DNA of 33,448 nt, taken from the NCBI GenBank assembly GCA_913049785.1, contig CAJWXP010000024.1, positions 1 through 33,448 on the forward strand, read 5' to 3'. This document shows positions 26,156 through 33,448 of the stretch, in pieces. This DNA comes from an uncultured Dehalococcoidia bacterium (GTDB lineage Bacteria > Chloroflexota > Dehalococcoidia > Lucifugimonadales > UBA1127). Made by a program: the position numbers and the translations under genes. The notes under the pieces were generated by a model. The model ran no database searches. It was not told where the DNA came from and saw only the letters and a program-made list of their open reading frames with translations. Positions within the stretch are counted from its first letter, which is position 1, and every line of letters begins with the position of its first letter.

Positions 26156-26902
26156 GTGCAGCAGCCATCCCCTACGTCTATAGACCGTACCGCAAAACTC
26201 CCCAGAGCCCGCGTGGCCAAGCGTGAACAATGTGCAGATGATCTCTTCAAGCTGTGGCTTGAGCCGGAGACACGGTTTCCAACGTTCAAACCCGGCCAGT
26301 ATTGCACCATCGGCGTCAAAGGCATCGAGCGTGCTTACTCGATTGTTTCAGCCCCCCACGAGGATTGGCTGGAACTCTTCGTCGAATTGGTGCCAGAAGG
26401 CGAGTTGACCCCACTGCTGTGGAAGCTCGCAGTCGACGACACCGTCTCCATCCGACCTCGAGCCAAAGGTGTCTTTGTAATGTCACCCAAGTTCCAAAGC
26501 CATTTCATGGTCTCCACCGTCACCGGCGTCGTTCCCTTCGTCGGTATCCTGCGAGACTACTTCCATAAAGGCGAGACCGGCCACAAGTTCTATGTCATCG
26601 AGGGCGCCAGCTACCCCGGTGAGTTCGGCTACGACGATGAGCTTGCGAAGATGGCCGCGGAACATCCGGACACAGTGAAGTTCGTTGTCACCGTGAGCAG
26701 GCCTACGGAAGAGAAGAGCAAGGATTGGATCGGCGAGACGGGTAGAGCCAATGTTGTTGTGGGCAAGTACTTGGACCAGTTCAACGTTGACCCTGCAACC
26801 ACCCTCATCTATGCCTGCGGTCATCCCGGCATGATCGAGGATGTTAGGGTAGAGGCCGCCGATAAGGGATTCGCTTTCATTGAAGAGAAGTTCTGGGTCT
26901 AG
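26156..26902 (+). CDS. Ferredoxin/flavodoxin-NADP(+) reductase-like FAD protein
   Basis: The 248-residue protein has an FAD-binding barrel with the RxYS motif (ERAYSIVSAPHEDWLEL) near residues 59-64 and a pyridine-nucleotide domain with TGVVPFVGILRDYF. The closing YACGHPGMIEDVRVEA carries the conserved C-G-x-P. The C-terminal residues (AFIEEKFWV) resemble the bacterial type I FNR tail that stacks on FAD. It contains no Fe-S domain. Such proteins pass electrons between NADP(H) and ferredoxin or flavodoxin. It follows nuoG by 21 bases, so the operon probably moves electrons between NAD(H), Fe-S carriers and NADP(H). The start GTG 26156 is 12 bases after AAGGAG, a little far. Confidence 0.88.
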   Translation: MQQPSPTSIDRTAKLPRARVAKREQCADDLFKLWLEPETRFPTFKPGQYCTIGVKGIERAYSIVSAPHEDWLELFVELVPEGELTPLLWKLAVDDTVSIRPRAKGVFVMSPKFQSHFMVSTVTGVVPFVGILRDYFHKGETGHKFYVIEGASYPGEFGYDDELAKMAAEHPDTVKFVVTVSRPTEEKSKDWIGETGRANVVVGKYLDQFNVDPATTLIYACGHPGMIEDVRVEAADKGFAFIEEKFWV

Positions 26903-26921
26903 CCCGAAATTGTTGTAAACC

Positions 26922-27392
26922 ATGAGCATTGAGGTCATCGTTGCCGCCAAAGAGCAGTACGAAGACCTGGTGGTGATGGTTGCAGCATTTCGCGATGTGT
27001 TGAAGCGGACGACCCCAGTCGAGGCCGACATTCGCGAGAGTCTGGCGATGTTGCTTGAGCAGGAGAACAGAGAGTTCTTCGTCGCGCGTAACGAAGCAGG
27101 TCACAGCCTAGGCTACATCGAACAGCGATACGAGTACTCGATGTGGCTATCCGGGAACGAAGCACGTTTGGAGAACCTCTTTGTTTGGTCGGAGTACTGC
27201 AGGACTGGGGTAGCGTCGGCGCTCATCGAGTACGCCATCGAAAGGGCCGCCTCCAGAGAGTGTCGCGGCATAACCCTTGAGACGAATGAGATGAACACGG
27301 ATTCGGTGGGACTGTACGGGAAGTACGATTTTTCCAATGAGACATCCCGATACAAAGGTGGCAAGCACCTGTGGTTCACCAGGGGTATTTAG
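26922..27392 (+). CDS. GNAT family N-acetyltransferase
   Basis: The 156-residue protein shows the GNAT fold order. An N-terminal strand and helix come first (EVIVAAKEQYEDLVVMVAAF), then the substrate-side strand FVARNEAGHSLGYIEQRY. Motif A follows at LENLFVWSEYCRTGVASALI, where R/Q-x-x-G-x-G/A is replaced by CRTGVAS. The C-terminal LETNEMNTDSVGLYGKYDFS is the usual N-x-x-A/S-x-x-x-Y-x-K-x-G/D-F motif B. It should transfer an acyl group from acyl-CoA to an amine; the substrate is unknown. It follows the reductase gene by 19 bases and may be read through from the nuo operon. A separate promoter lies between it and rplS. Confidence 0.86.
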   Translation: MSIEVIVAAKEQYEDLVVMVAAFRDVLKRTTPVEADIRESLAMLLEQENREFFVARNEAGHSLGYIEQRYEYSMWLSGNEARLENLFVWSEYCRTGVASALIEYAIERAASRECRGITLETNEMNTDSVGLYGKYDFSNETSRYKGGKHLWFTRGI

Positions 27393-27418
27393 GTCCACCG
27401 GATTGGCATCGCACTGGC

Positions 27419-27447
27419 TTGCCCGCCATGTCTGCGTCGTGTAAGAT
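27419..27447 (+). promoter_or_regulatory. Promoter-like element ahead of rplS
   Basis: TTGCCC (27419-27424) and TAAGAT (27442-27447) are 17 bases apart, with TG just before the -10. It lies 43 bases upstream of the rplS ATG. No L19 autoregulatory structure was recognised. Confidence 0.45.
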
Positions 27448-27490
27448 AGACAGGTTGTAACCAAATCCACTCATAGCTAGAGGAACCATC

Positions 27491-28231
27491 ATGGACGCCC
27501 ACCACCTTATCACAGTAAAAAAGAACCGGAACATCCCGGAATTCCGGCCAGGCGACACTGTTCAGGTGAACTATCGCATCACTGAAGGCGAACGGTCACG
27601 CATCCAGCCTTTCATCGGCGTGGTGATACGTCGCACGGGCGGCACAAGCCCTGCTGCGTGCTTCACCGTTCGACACATCGCCAAAGGCTTCGGCGTTGAG
27701 CGGACCTTCCCTATCTACTCCCCCCAGGTTGATTCCGTAGAGATCCAGCGGTACGGCAAAGTCCGCCGTGCCAAGCTCTTCTACCTGCGTGAGCGTTCAG
27801 GTCGAGCTGCCCGTGTCAAGGAACTCACCAACGTTCCTGAATGGCGAAAGGCCGGCGTGAATCTTCCGCCAGAGGAAGAAGTGGCGGAGTTGCAAGAAAC
27901 ACTTGAGGCCGAGGCTGTTGAAGAAGCTGTTGTCGAGGAAGCCGTAGTGGACGCGGTAGAGACAGAGGTCGAAGCAACCACAGAAGAGGCGACCACAGAC
28001 GAAGCTCCGCCAGAAGAAGCAGTTGCTGAAACCGCCACCGAAGAGCCAGTAGCCGAAGAAGCTGCAGCAGAGCCTGAAGAGGCCGCTACAGAAGAAGCTC
28101 CCGTTGACGAAGCCCCAGCGGAAGAAGCCACCACCGAGGAACCTGCAGCCGAAGAAGCCGCTGAGGAAAAACCGGCAATTGAGCAGCCTGAGGCTTCTGA
28201 AGAAAAGCCGAAAGAAGAGCCCAAGGCTTAA
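27491..28231 (+). CDS. rplS: 50S ribosomal protein L19 with a long Glu/Ala-rich C-terminal tail
   Basis: Residues 1-112 are a complete L19: RNIPEFRPGDTVQVNYRI, IQPFIGVVIRRTGG, FTVRHIAKGFGVERTFPIYS and YGKVRRAKLFYLRERSGRAA. L19 sits at the 30S-50S interface. The next roughly 134 residues (27827-28228) are low-complexity, rich in Glu, Ala, Pro and Thr, with repeated EEA, EEP and TEEA units such as PVDEAPAEEATTEE, ending KPKEEPKA. Usual bacterial L19 is about 115-120 residues, so the tail more than doubles it. The tail is strongly acidic, unlike the basic core, and probably disordered. The coding sequence is correspondingly repetitive (gaagaagc-type units). ATG 27491 follows AGAGGAACC. Termination in frame at 28231 argues against a chance frameshift. 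Confidence 0.95.
   Translation: MDAHHLITVKKNRNIPEFRPGDTVQVNYRITEGERSRIQPFIGVVIRRTGGTSPAACFTVRHIAKGFGVERTFPIYSPQVDSVEIQRYGKVRRAKLFYLRERSGRAARVKELTNVPEWRKAGVNLPPEEEVAELQETLEAEAVEEAVVEEAVVDAVETEVEATTEEATTDEAPPEEAVAETATEEPVAEEAAAEPEEAATEEAPVDEAPAEEATTEEPAAEEAAEEKPAIEQPEASEEKPKEEPKA
27827..28228 (+). repeat. Low-complexity Glu/Ala/Pro/Thr coding repeat in rplS
   Basis: This stretch encodes the L19 tail with imperfect short units built on EEA, EEP and EAP. Purine-rich gaagaagc-like blocks recur on the coding strand. Such DNA can slip in replication, so tail length may vary among strains. Confidence 0.7.
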
Positions 28232-28272
28232 TCCCAAACCAGGTTTCCTATACTGGGGTAAGGTGACGTGCT

Positions 28273-30747
28273 ATGGCTGCTCAAGCCGAGCGGCTGTCAG
28301 ATGCTAAGCCCCTATATGCGGAAATCGCTGTTGACGCTCAGGTAGGCCCTGACCGTACGTTCACCTACTTTATTCCTTCTAACGCTACTCTCCTACCTGG
28401 CCATGCTGTGTGGGTTCCCCTCCTCTCACGTCAGGTTGCTGGCGTTGTCTTTGCCCTCTTGGACACCACGGACATTGAAGGTATCCGCCCTGTGGCCGGG
28501 CTCCAGGACCCCAACCCCGTTCTCGCTCAACATCAGCTTGAGCTGGCTCGATGGCTGAGCCTTGAGACCCAGTGCAGCCTCTACGAAGCGGCGTTGCTGA
28601 TGCTTCCGTTCGACTACCGACGTCGCCTATCGTCATACGTTGGCCTACCTACCGAACGACCCAAGGTTGTGGAAGCGCGAGCTGAAATGACCGAACAGGA
28701 AAAACGCATCCTGGATGTTCTCGAACAGCGAGGCACTACGGAACAGGAACGATTGCTGCGGTCGGTAAAGGGCCCCGCGGCGGGAGCGTTGAAACGGCTT
28801 GTTCGCGATGGCCTTGTCTGGCAGGAGTGGCAGTGGGGTCGACCGCGCGCCCGCCCGCTGTATGCTGAGCAGCTTTACCTGAATGTGGCTGACGCTGGTG
28901 CGGCAGAGGAAGAACTGAAGAACGCTCCCAGACAGCGGGCGCTGCTCGCTCATCTCATCACTGAAGGTGTCGTCGATGCTGCCCTGGCTCGCAAGGAGTT
29001 TGGCGCGTCTGCCGTTACTGGCCTGCGCAAGCGCGGACTCCTCACGATCGAACAGGAACGCCGGGTCCGAGACCCCCTGGCTGGGCAGGAATTCGAGCAG
29101 GAATCTCCGCTCACGTTGACGGCCAGCCAGGCGACGTCTGCCTCCGCTATAGAGGCTGACCTTGCCGGGCCGAATTCCAAGACGTTTCTCCTGCAGGGGC
29201 CAACGGGCAGCGGCAAGACAGAGGTGTACCTCCAGGCCCTTGCTGCTTGCATCGCCGGAGGGAAGCGCGGGATCATGCTCGCCCCGGAGATTTCTCTAAC
29301 ACCGCAGCTCATTGCACGGTTGGAAGGCCGCTTTCCTGGTCGAGTTGGACTCCTCCACAGCGGCCTGACCCCCGGCCAGCAATACGATACGTGGTGGCGT
29401 ATTCGACAGGGCGATTACGACGTAGTGCTCGGCTCTCGCAGCGCGATCTTCGTGCCTCAGCCGGACGTGGGGCTCATCATCCTCGACGAAGAGCATGAAT
29501 GGACCTACAAGCAGGCTGACGCCATACCCCGCTATCACGCTCGTGCAGTGGCCCGAAAACTTGGCGAACTCATCGGTGCAACGGTGGTAATGGGCAGCGC
29601 AACGCCGGACGTCGGCAGCTACTATAGCGCGCTGCGACATGACTACCAGCTACTGACGCTGCCTGACCGTGTCCGGCCCGGCCCGGACATGCGCCCTCTT
29701 GTCACCGACCTTGCGGAAGTGGAAGTGGTGGACATGCGGGAGGAGCTGAAGGCCGGTGTGCGCAGCATCTTCAGTCGAGCATTGAGTGATGCCTTGGAGG
29801 ATACGCTGCGACACGGCCAGCAGGCGATCCTCTTCCTCAACCGTCGGGGTTCTGCTGGGACGGTGCAGTGTCGCGATTGCGGTCATGTCCTTCGGTGCCG
29901 ACGATGCGAGACACCCCTCACCTACCACGCTGAAGGTGACAGGCTGATATGCCATCAGTGCGGTAGAAAGCACCGCACGGTGGCCAACTGCCCCCGGTGT
30001 CGCAGCGGGCGCATCCGCTTCCTTGGTCTTGGCACTCAGCGTGTGGTTCAGGATGTTGAACGCACATTTGGAGTACAAGCGCTACGGTGGGACCGCGACG
30101 CCGCTCGAGGCCGTGACGCCCACGACGAGATTCTTGGGCGTTTCACCAGGGGAGAGGCGCAGGTGCTGGTGGGAACCCAGATGGTCGCTCAAGGGCTCCA
30201 TCTGCCCAACGTGACCCTGGTTGGCGTTGTGTTGGCCGACCTTGGCCTCCATCTGCCGGACTTCCGAGCGGGCGAGCGAGCGTTTCAGCTACTGTGCCAG
30301 GTTGCTGGGCGCGCAGGTCGCGGTGCAGACCCCGGTCGAGTGGTTGTGCAGACGTACACACCGGAGCATTACGCCATCCAGGCCGGCGCGCGACAGGACT
30401 ACGAGGCGTTCTACGATGTCGAGATTCAGCTACGACGAGAGCATCACAACCCACCGTTCACACGCATTGTGCGATTCCTCTTCCAGCACACCAACCCTGG
30501 GTACGCTGAGCGCGAGGCCCATCGCTGGGGTATTACCTTGAGTGAGAATTTACAGAGCCAGGGGCTTACCGAAGTCGAAGTGGTCGGGCCTGCCCCAGCG
30601 TTCCCCGCTCGGGTTCGCGGTCGCTATCGCTGGCAGGTGCTCCTTCGCGTACCACCGACGCCTGCCGTAGAGATGCCTGCGCTGCTGGCGTCCCTTGCGG
30701 TTCCACCAACCTGGACGGTAGACGTGGACCCAGTGACGCTAGTGTAG
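28273..30747 (+). CDS. priA: Primosomal protein N' (replication restart helicase PriA)
   Basis: The 824-residue protein has the PriA layout. An N-terminal 3'-DNA-binding domain (DRTFTYFIPSNATLLPGHAV and WVPLLSRQVAGVVF) comes first, then a winged-helix region. The helicase core has Walker A LLQGPTGSGKTEVYL near residue 309, LAPEISLTPQLIARL, and DEEH near 405. The zinc-binding insert (about 533-585) has four C-x2-C pairs. Helicase motifs V/VI follow in LVGTQMVAQGLHLPNV and QVAGRAGRG, then a C-terminal domain. It reloads the replisome at stalled forks. A typical motif V has GTQMxxKGxxFP, and here LHLP replaces the usual F-P context. ATG 28273 follows AAGGTG. A TATACT element at 28249-28254 could serve as a -10, but no good -35 is seen. 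Confidence 0.95.
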   Translation: MAAQAERLSDAKPLYAEIAVDAQVGPDRTFTYFIPSNATLLPGHAVWVPLLSRQVAGVVFALLDTTDIEGIRPVAGLQDPNPVLAQHQLELARWLSLETQCSLYEAALLMLPFDYRRRLSSYVGLPTERPKVVEARAEMTEQEKRILDVLEQRGTTEQERLLRSVKGPAAGALKRLVRDGLVWQEWQWGRPRARPLYAEQLYLNVADAGAAEEELKNAPRQRALLAHLITEGVVDAALARKEFGASAVTGLRKRGLLTIEQERRVRDPLAGQEFEQESPLTLTASQATSASAIEADLAGPNSKTFLLQGPTGSGKTEVYLQALAACIAGGKRGIMLAPEISLTPQLIARLEGRFPGRVGLLHSGLTPGQQYDTWWRIRQGDYDVVLGSRSAIFVPQPDVGLIILDEEHEWTYKQADAIPRYHARAVARKLGELIGATVVMGSATPDVGSYYSALRHDYQLLTLPDRVRPGPDMRPLVTDLAEVEVVDMREELKAGVRSIFSRALSDALEDTLRHGQQAILFLNRRGSAGTVQCRDCGHVLRCRRCETPLTYHAEGDRLICHQCGRKHRTVANCPRCRSGRIRFLGLGTQRVVQDVERTFGVQALRWDRDAARGRDAHDEILGRFTRGEAQVLVGTQMVAQGLHLPNVTLVGVVLADLGLHLPDFRAGERAFQLLCQVAGRAGRGADPGRVVVQTYTPEHYAIQAGARQDYEAFYDVEIQLRREHHNPPFTRIVRFLFQHTNPGYAEREAHRWGITLSENLQSQGLTEVEVVGPAPAFPARVRGRYRWQVLLRVPPTPAVEMPALLASLAVPPTWTVDVDPVTLV

Positions 30748-30763
30748 GGACAACCCTGCCTCT

Positions 30764-30791
30764 TTGCCCTGCGCGCACCCTCTGCTATCCT
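30764..30791 (+). promoter_or_regulatory. Promoter-like element ahead of selB
   Basis: TTGCCC (30764-30769) and TATCCT (30786-30791) are 16 bases apart, with TGC directly before the -10 as in extended -10 sites. It lies 27 bases before the selB ATG. Confidence 0.45.
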
Positions 30792-30818
30792 ACGGACACA
30801 CTTTGATATAGGACACCT

Positions 30819-32702
30819 ATGTACGTCATTGGCACCGCAGGCCACGTCGATCACGGCAAGTCCACGCTGGTCAAAGCCCTCACCGGCATAGACCCGGACC
30901 GACTCCAGGAGGAGAAGGATCGGGAGATGACCATTGAACTTGGCTTTGCGTGGCTCACCCTCCCAAGCGGGCGCGAGATCAGCGTCGTCGATGTTCCTGG
31001 CCACGAACGGTTTATCAAGAACATGCTGGCTGGCGTCGGCGCCATAGATCTGGCCATGCTCATTGTCGCGGCGGACGAGTCCGTCATGCCCCAAACGCGG
31101 GAGCACTTAGCCATTCTGGATCTCCTGCAGGTCAAGCGAGGCCTGGTGGTACTGACCAAGGCCGACACCGTTGACCAAGACTGGATAGAGCTTGTGAAGC
31201 TTGAGGTGGAGGATGTGTTGAAGGGCACCAGCCTCGAGGGCGCTCCAATGGCACAGGTCTCGGCGATCACCGGTCAGGGCATGCCGGAGCTTCTTTCGCA
31301 GCTCGACTCGATGTTGGAAGAGACGACCCGACGCGAAGACCTTGGCCGCCCGCGCCTCTCTATCGACCGCAGTTTCGTCATGACGGGCTTCGGCACCGTG
31401 GTGACCGGTACCCTCCTCGACGGCTCGCTAGCGGTGGGCCAGGAGGTCGAACTGGTGCCATCAGGCCTGAAACGTCGCATACGTGGGCTACAGAGCCACC
31501 AGCAGAAGGTGGAGAGCATCGGCCCAGGCAACCGTGTGGCCGTGAACCTTGCGAACACCACCCAGGACGAGGCTGAGCGCGGTGAGGTCCTCACCATGCC
31601 GGGCTGGCTGCGGCCTACTCGCATAGTGGATGTGCGCATCCGCATGATTCCCAGCGCGCCGCAACCCATCAAACACAACCTTGGCGTCACCTTCTACACC
31701 GGCACCAGCGAGAGCTTTGCCCGGGTTCGGTTGTTGGACGTGGCTGAGCTCCAACCAGGTCAGGAGGGCTGGGCTCAAATACACCTTGCCGACCCGCTGG
31801 CGATAGTGAAGGGCGACTACTTCGTTCTACGTTCCTCTCAGTGGACACTGGGTGGCGGGCAGGTTGTAGACCCCGACCCATCACGGCACCGTCGCTACCA
31901 ACAGGGAGTGTTCGAGAAGCTTGAGGTCATGGCAGAGGGTTCACCGGAAGACCTAGTGTTGAAAGCCCTTGAGACGGCGGAACCCGCTGGGCTCACAGCC
32001 CTGACCAGAGCTGCCAATCTAGCGGCTGATCGGACCGTAGAACTGGTGGCGTCGTTGGTGGAGTCTGGCGATGTGGTTGTGCTTGGAGGCGAAGTGACTG
32101 ACGCCAACGCAGCGTTCATGACCACAGTAGGATGGGCGCGAACCCGTAGTCGGGTGGATACAGACATCCAGGCATACCACACAGCGAATCCTCTGCGTAC
32201 CGGTATCCCGAAAGAGGAGTTGCGAAGCCGCCTCAAACTCCCACTGGCTATATTCACGAACATGCTGGCACTGCTGGTAGATCAGGGTGTCATAACCGAT
32301 GCCGGCTCAGCCGTGCGGTCTCCCGACCATGAAGTGACGCTTTCGCCGGAGCAGGAGAAGTCGGTATCTGGCTATGTTGCCGCCCTCGAACGCGAACCGT
32401 ATTCACCGCCCACGGACAACGCTATTGACCCCGGGCTGTTGGCGGTAATGACCGAGCGTGGCAGTGTCGTGCGTATCAACGACTCGCTGGTCTTCGCGAC
32501 GTCTGCGTACACCGAGATGCTTGGGCGTATCGTTGAACACCTGAAGGCGCATGGTTACATCACTGTGGCTGACGTCCGTGATGCGTTTGGAACTTCCCGG
32601 AAGTACGCGCTGCCTCTGCTGGAGTACCTGGATCAGCAGAAGGTCACTCGGCGCAACGGTGACGAGCGAGTGCTCCTGCGCGCCCCCGGTTCTGACGCAT
32701 AA
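30819..32702 (+). CDS. selB: Selenocysteine-specific translation elongation factor SelB
   Basis: The 627-residue protein starts [20 protein letters not shown] (G1, residues 8-15). T38 ([10 protein letters not shown]) is G2, D58-VPGHE is G3 and T113-KAD is G4. The GMTIDLGFAW-type switch is diagnostic of SelB rather than EF-Tu. EF-Tu-like domains II and III follow, with [20 protein letters not shown], then about 270 residues of C-terminal winged helices that bind the SECIS hairpin and end [20 protein letters not shown] and [11 protein letters not shown]. SelB carries Sec-tRNA to in-frame UGA codons, so the genome should encode selenoproteins. No selA, selC, selD or evident selenoprotein is in the window. 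The next gene starts three bases after the stop. Confidence 0.94.
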   Translation: MYVIGTAGHVDHGKSTLVKALTGIDPDRLQEEKDREMTIELGFAWLTLPSGREISVVDVPGHERFIKNMLAGVGAIDLAMLIVAADESVMPQTREHLAILDLLQVKRGLVVLTKADTVDQDWIELVKLEVEDVLKGTSLEGAPMAQVSAITGQGMPELLSQLDSMLEETTRREDLGRPRLSIDRSFVMTGFGTVVTGTLLDGSLAVGQEVELVPSGLKRRIRGLQSHQQKVESIGPGNRVAVNLANTTQDEAERGEVLTMPGWLRPTRIVDVRIRMIPSAPQPIKHNLGVTFYTGTSESFARVRLLDVAELQPGQEGWAQIHLADPLAIVKGDYFVLRSSQWTLGGGQVVDPDPSRHRRYQQGVFEKLEVMAEGSPEDLVLKALETAEPAGLTALTRAANLAADRTVELVASLVESGDVVVLGGEVTDANAAFMTTVGWARTRSRVDTDIQAYHTANPLRTGIPKEELRSRLKLPLAIFTNMLALLVDQGVITDAGSAVRSPDHEVTLSPEQEKSVSGYVAALEREPYSPPTDNAIDPGLLAVMTERGSVVRINDSLVFATSAYTEMLGRIVEHLKAHGYITVADVRDAFGTSRKYALPLLEYLDQQKVTRRNGDERVLLRAPGSDA

Positions 32703-32705
32703 CCA

Positions 32706-33448
32706 GTGATTGCAAATCAGCCTCCCACCCGCATTTATGGCGTCGATTTCAGTGGTGCGGTTGACGCAGGTAAGCACATCTGGATCGCAGAGGCCGATGT
32801 CACAAACAGTGGCTTAGCCATCACCGATTGTCGCTCAGCATCTAATTTCCTTGGTGTTTCCCCTACGCGTGACGTCACATTTCCTGCATTGGTCGAGTTT
32901 ATTTCAAGCAAACGCGATGCAGCGTTCGGCTTCGATTTTCCCTTCGGGCTGCCTGCATCGATGGTCGACGAGGACTCTTGGACGGCGTTCGTTTCCGCCT
33001 TCCCGTCACGCTACCCGTCCCTCGCAAACTTCGATGCTGATTGCCACGCGGCCTCTGGTGGCAAGGAGTGGAAGCGCCTCTGTGATGTTGAGACCAAAGC
33101 GCCTTTCTCACCGTATAACCGACGTGTCATCTTCCAGACCTACTACGGCATTCGTGACCTGCTGCTACCGCTGGTTGTGAACGGTAAAGCCACCGTCCCG
33201 CCGATCCACCAGGTTCAAGGCAATGTTCCCTGGCTGCTCGAAGTGTGCCCGGCTGGTGCGCTCAAAGCTGCTGGCCTGTACAAACCGCCATACAAAGGCC
33301 GTTCAGCATCACACTTCGATGCGCGAAGTCACATCCTGAAATCGCTGGAAAATGACGGTTCTATACAGGCCGTTCCACCGGGGCTGCGTGATACCATCCT
33401 GTCCAACGCAGGCGGCGACGCTCTGGACAGCGTTGTGGCGGCGGCGGT
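32706..33448 (+). CDS. DUF429 family protein (runs off the right edge)
   Basis: From GTG 32706 the frame stays open to the window edge, about 247 codons, with no stop. The product begins near RIYGVDFSGAVDAGKHIWIA, has AAFGFDFPFGLPASMVDE around residue 80, then WLLEVCPAGALKAAGLYKPP and, at the edge, GGDALDSVVAAA. The GVDFSGA, GFDFPFGLP, E-x-CPA and DALD motifs fit DUF429 (PF04250), a family of unknown function suggested to have an RNase H-like fold with acidic catalytic residues. The start is only three bases after the selB stop without a visible ribosome binding site, so translation is probably coupled to selB. Whether this means a functional link to selenocysteine decoding is unknown. Confidence 0.82.
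   Translation, partial: MIANQPPTRIYGVDFSGAVDAGKHIWIAEADVTNSGLAITDCRSASNFLGVSPTRDVTFPALVEFISSKRDAAFGFDFPFGLPASMVDEDSWTAFVSAFPSRYPSLANFDADCHAASGGKEWKRLCDVETKAPFSPYNRRVIFQTYYGIRDLLLPLVVNGKATVPPIHQVQGNVPWLLEVCPAGALKAAGLYKPPYKGRSASHFDARSHILKSLENDGSIQAVPPGLRDTILSNAGGDALDSVVAAA

Noticed and set aside
27781-28237. Long open frames antisense to rplS, encoding Ser/Ala-rich or Phe/Gly-rich proteins.
   Set aside because: They mirror the low-complexity gaagaag repeats of the L19 tail and have no independent coding signal.
1-33448. CRISPR arrays, tRNA or rRNA genes, insertion sequences, integrases and attachment sites.
   Set aside because: None was recognised by eye on either strand; an Infernal or tRNAscan run could find something missed.

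Overview
The window reads as chromosomal DNA of an uncultured bacterium, most likely a Chloroflexota lineage near SAR202/Dehalococcoidia. The basis is gene content: the paired DUF2298 and Agl23-type membrane proteins typical of Chloroflexi and archaea, a phthalate-dioxygenase-like Rieske oxygenase of the kind expanded in SAR202, and a NuoG-like subunit with a distinctive cysteine-rich N-terminus. No 16S rRNA or tRNA gene was recognised, so the placement is an inference.

Layout. 1-488: start of an MFS exporter on the minus strand, cut by the window edge. 697-2629: an AT-richer island holding a decayed restriction-modification system. It contains a frameshifted cytosine-C5 methyltransferase joined directly to the C-terminal part of a Sau3AI/MutH-type endonuclease, with a convergent vsr relic carrying a nonsense codon. 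2705-4962: a VOC protein and a small unknown protein on the minus strand, divergent from a Rieske oxygenase that has a near-consensus promoter and a good terminator. 5101-6868: an ABC-2 exporter whose ATPase is split by an in-frame TAG followed at once by GTG. 6960-8657: a PPOX-like, SDR and cupin operon. 8747-9985: a ferritin-like/VIT1 fusion of the MbfA type. 10037-10999: ftsY. 11036-18093: four tightly packed genes, DUF2298, Agl23-like, UPF0104/LPG-synthase-TM and an FAD amine-oxidase-like enzyme, which look like an envelope glycan or lipid unit. 18129-21042 (minus strand): a GH15 hydrolase and a 2-hydroxyacid dehydrogenase. 21230-26902: nuoE, nuoF, nuoG and a ferredoxin-NADP reductase-like gene, apparently an NAD(P)H electron-transfer module. 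26922-33448: GNAT, rplS with a long acidic tail, priA, selB and a DUF429 gene cut by the right edge.

The most unusual features are the chimeric restriction-modification relic, the split ABC ATPase, the duplicated cysteine motif in the NuoG-like protein together with loss of the formate dehydrogenase active-site residue, the roughly 134-residue Glu/Ala tail on ribosomal protein L19, and a hairpin just ahead of the iron-transporter ribosome binding site. I found no convincing wholly new multi-gene defence or metabolic system. All searches that would settle family membership remain to be run.
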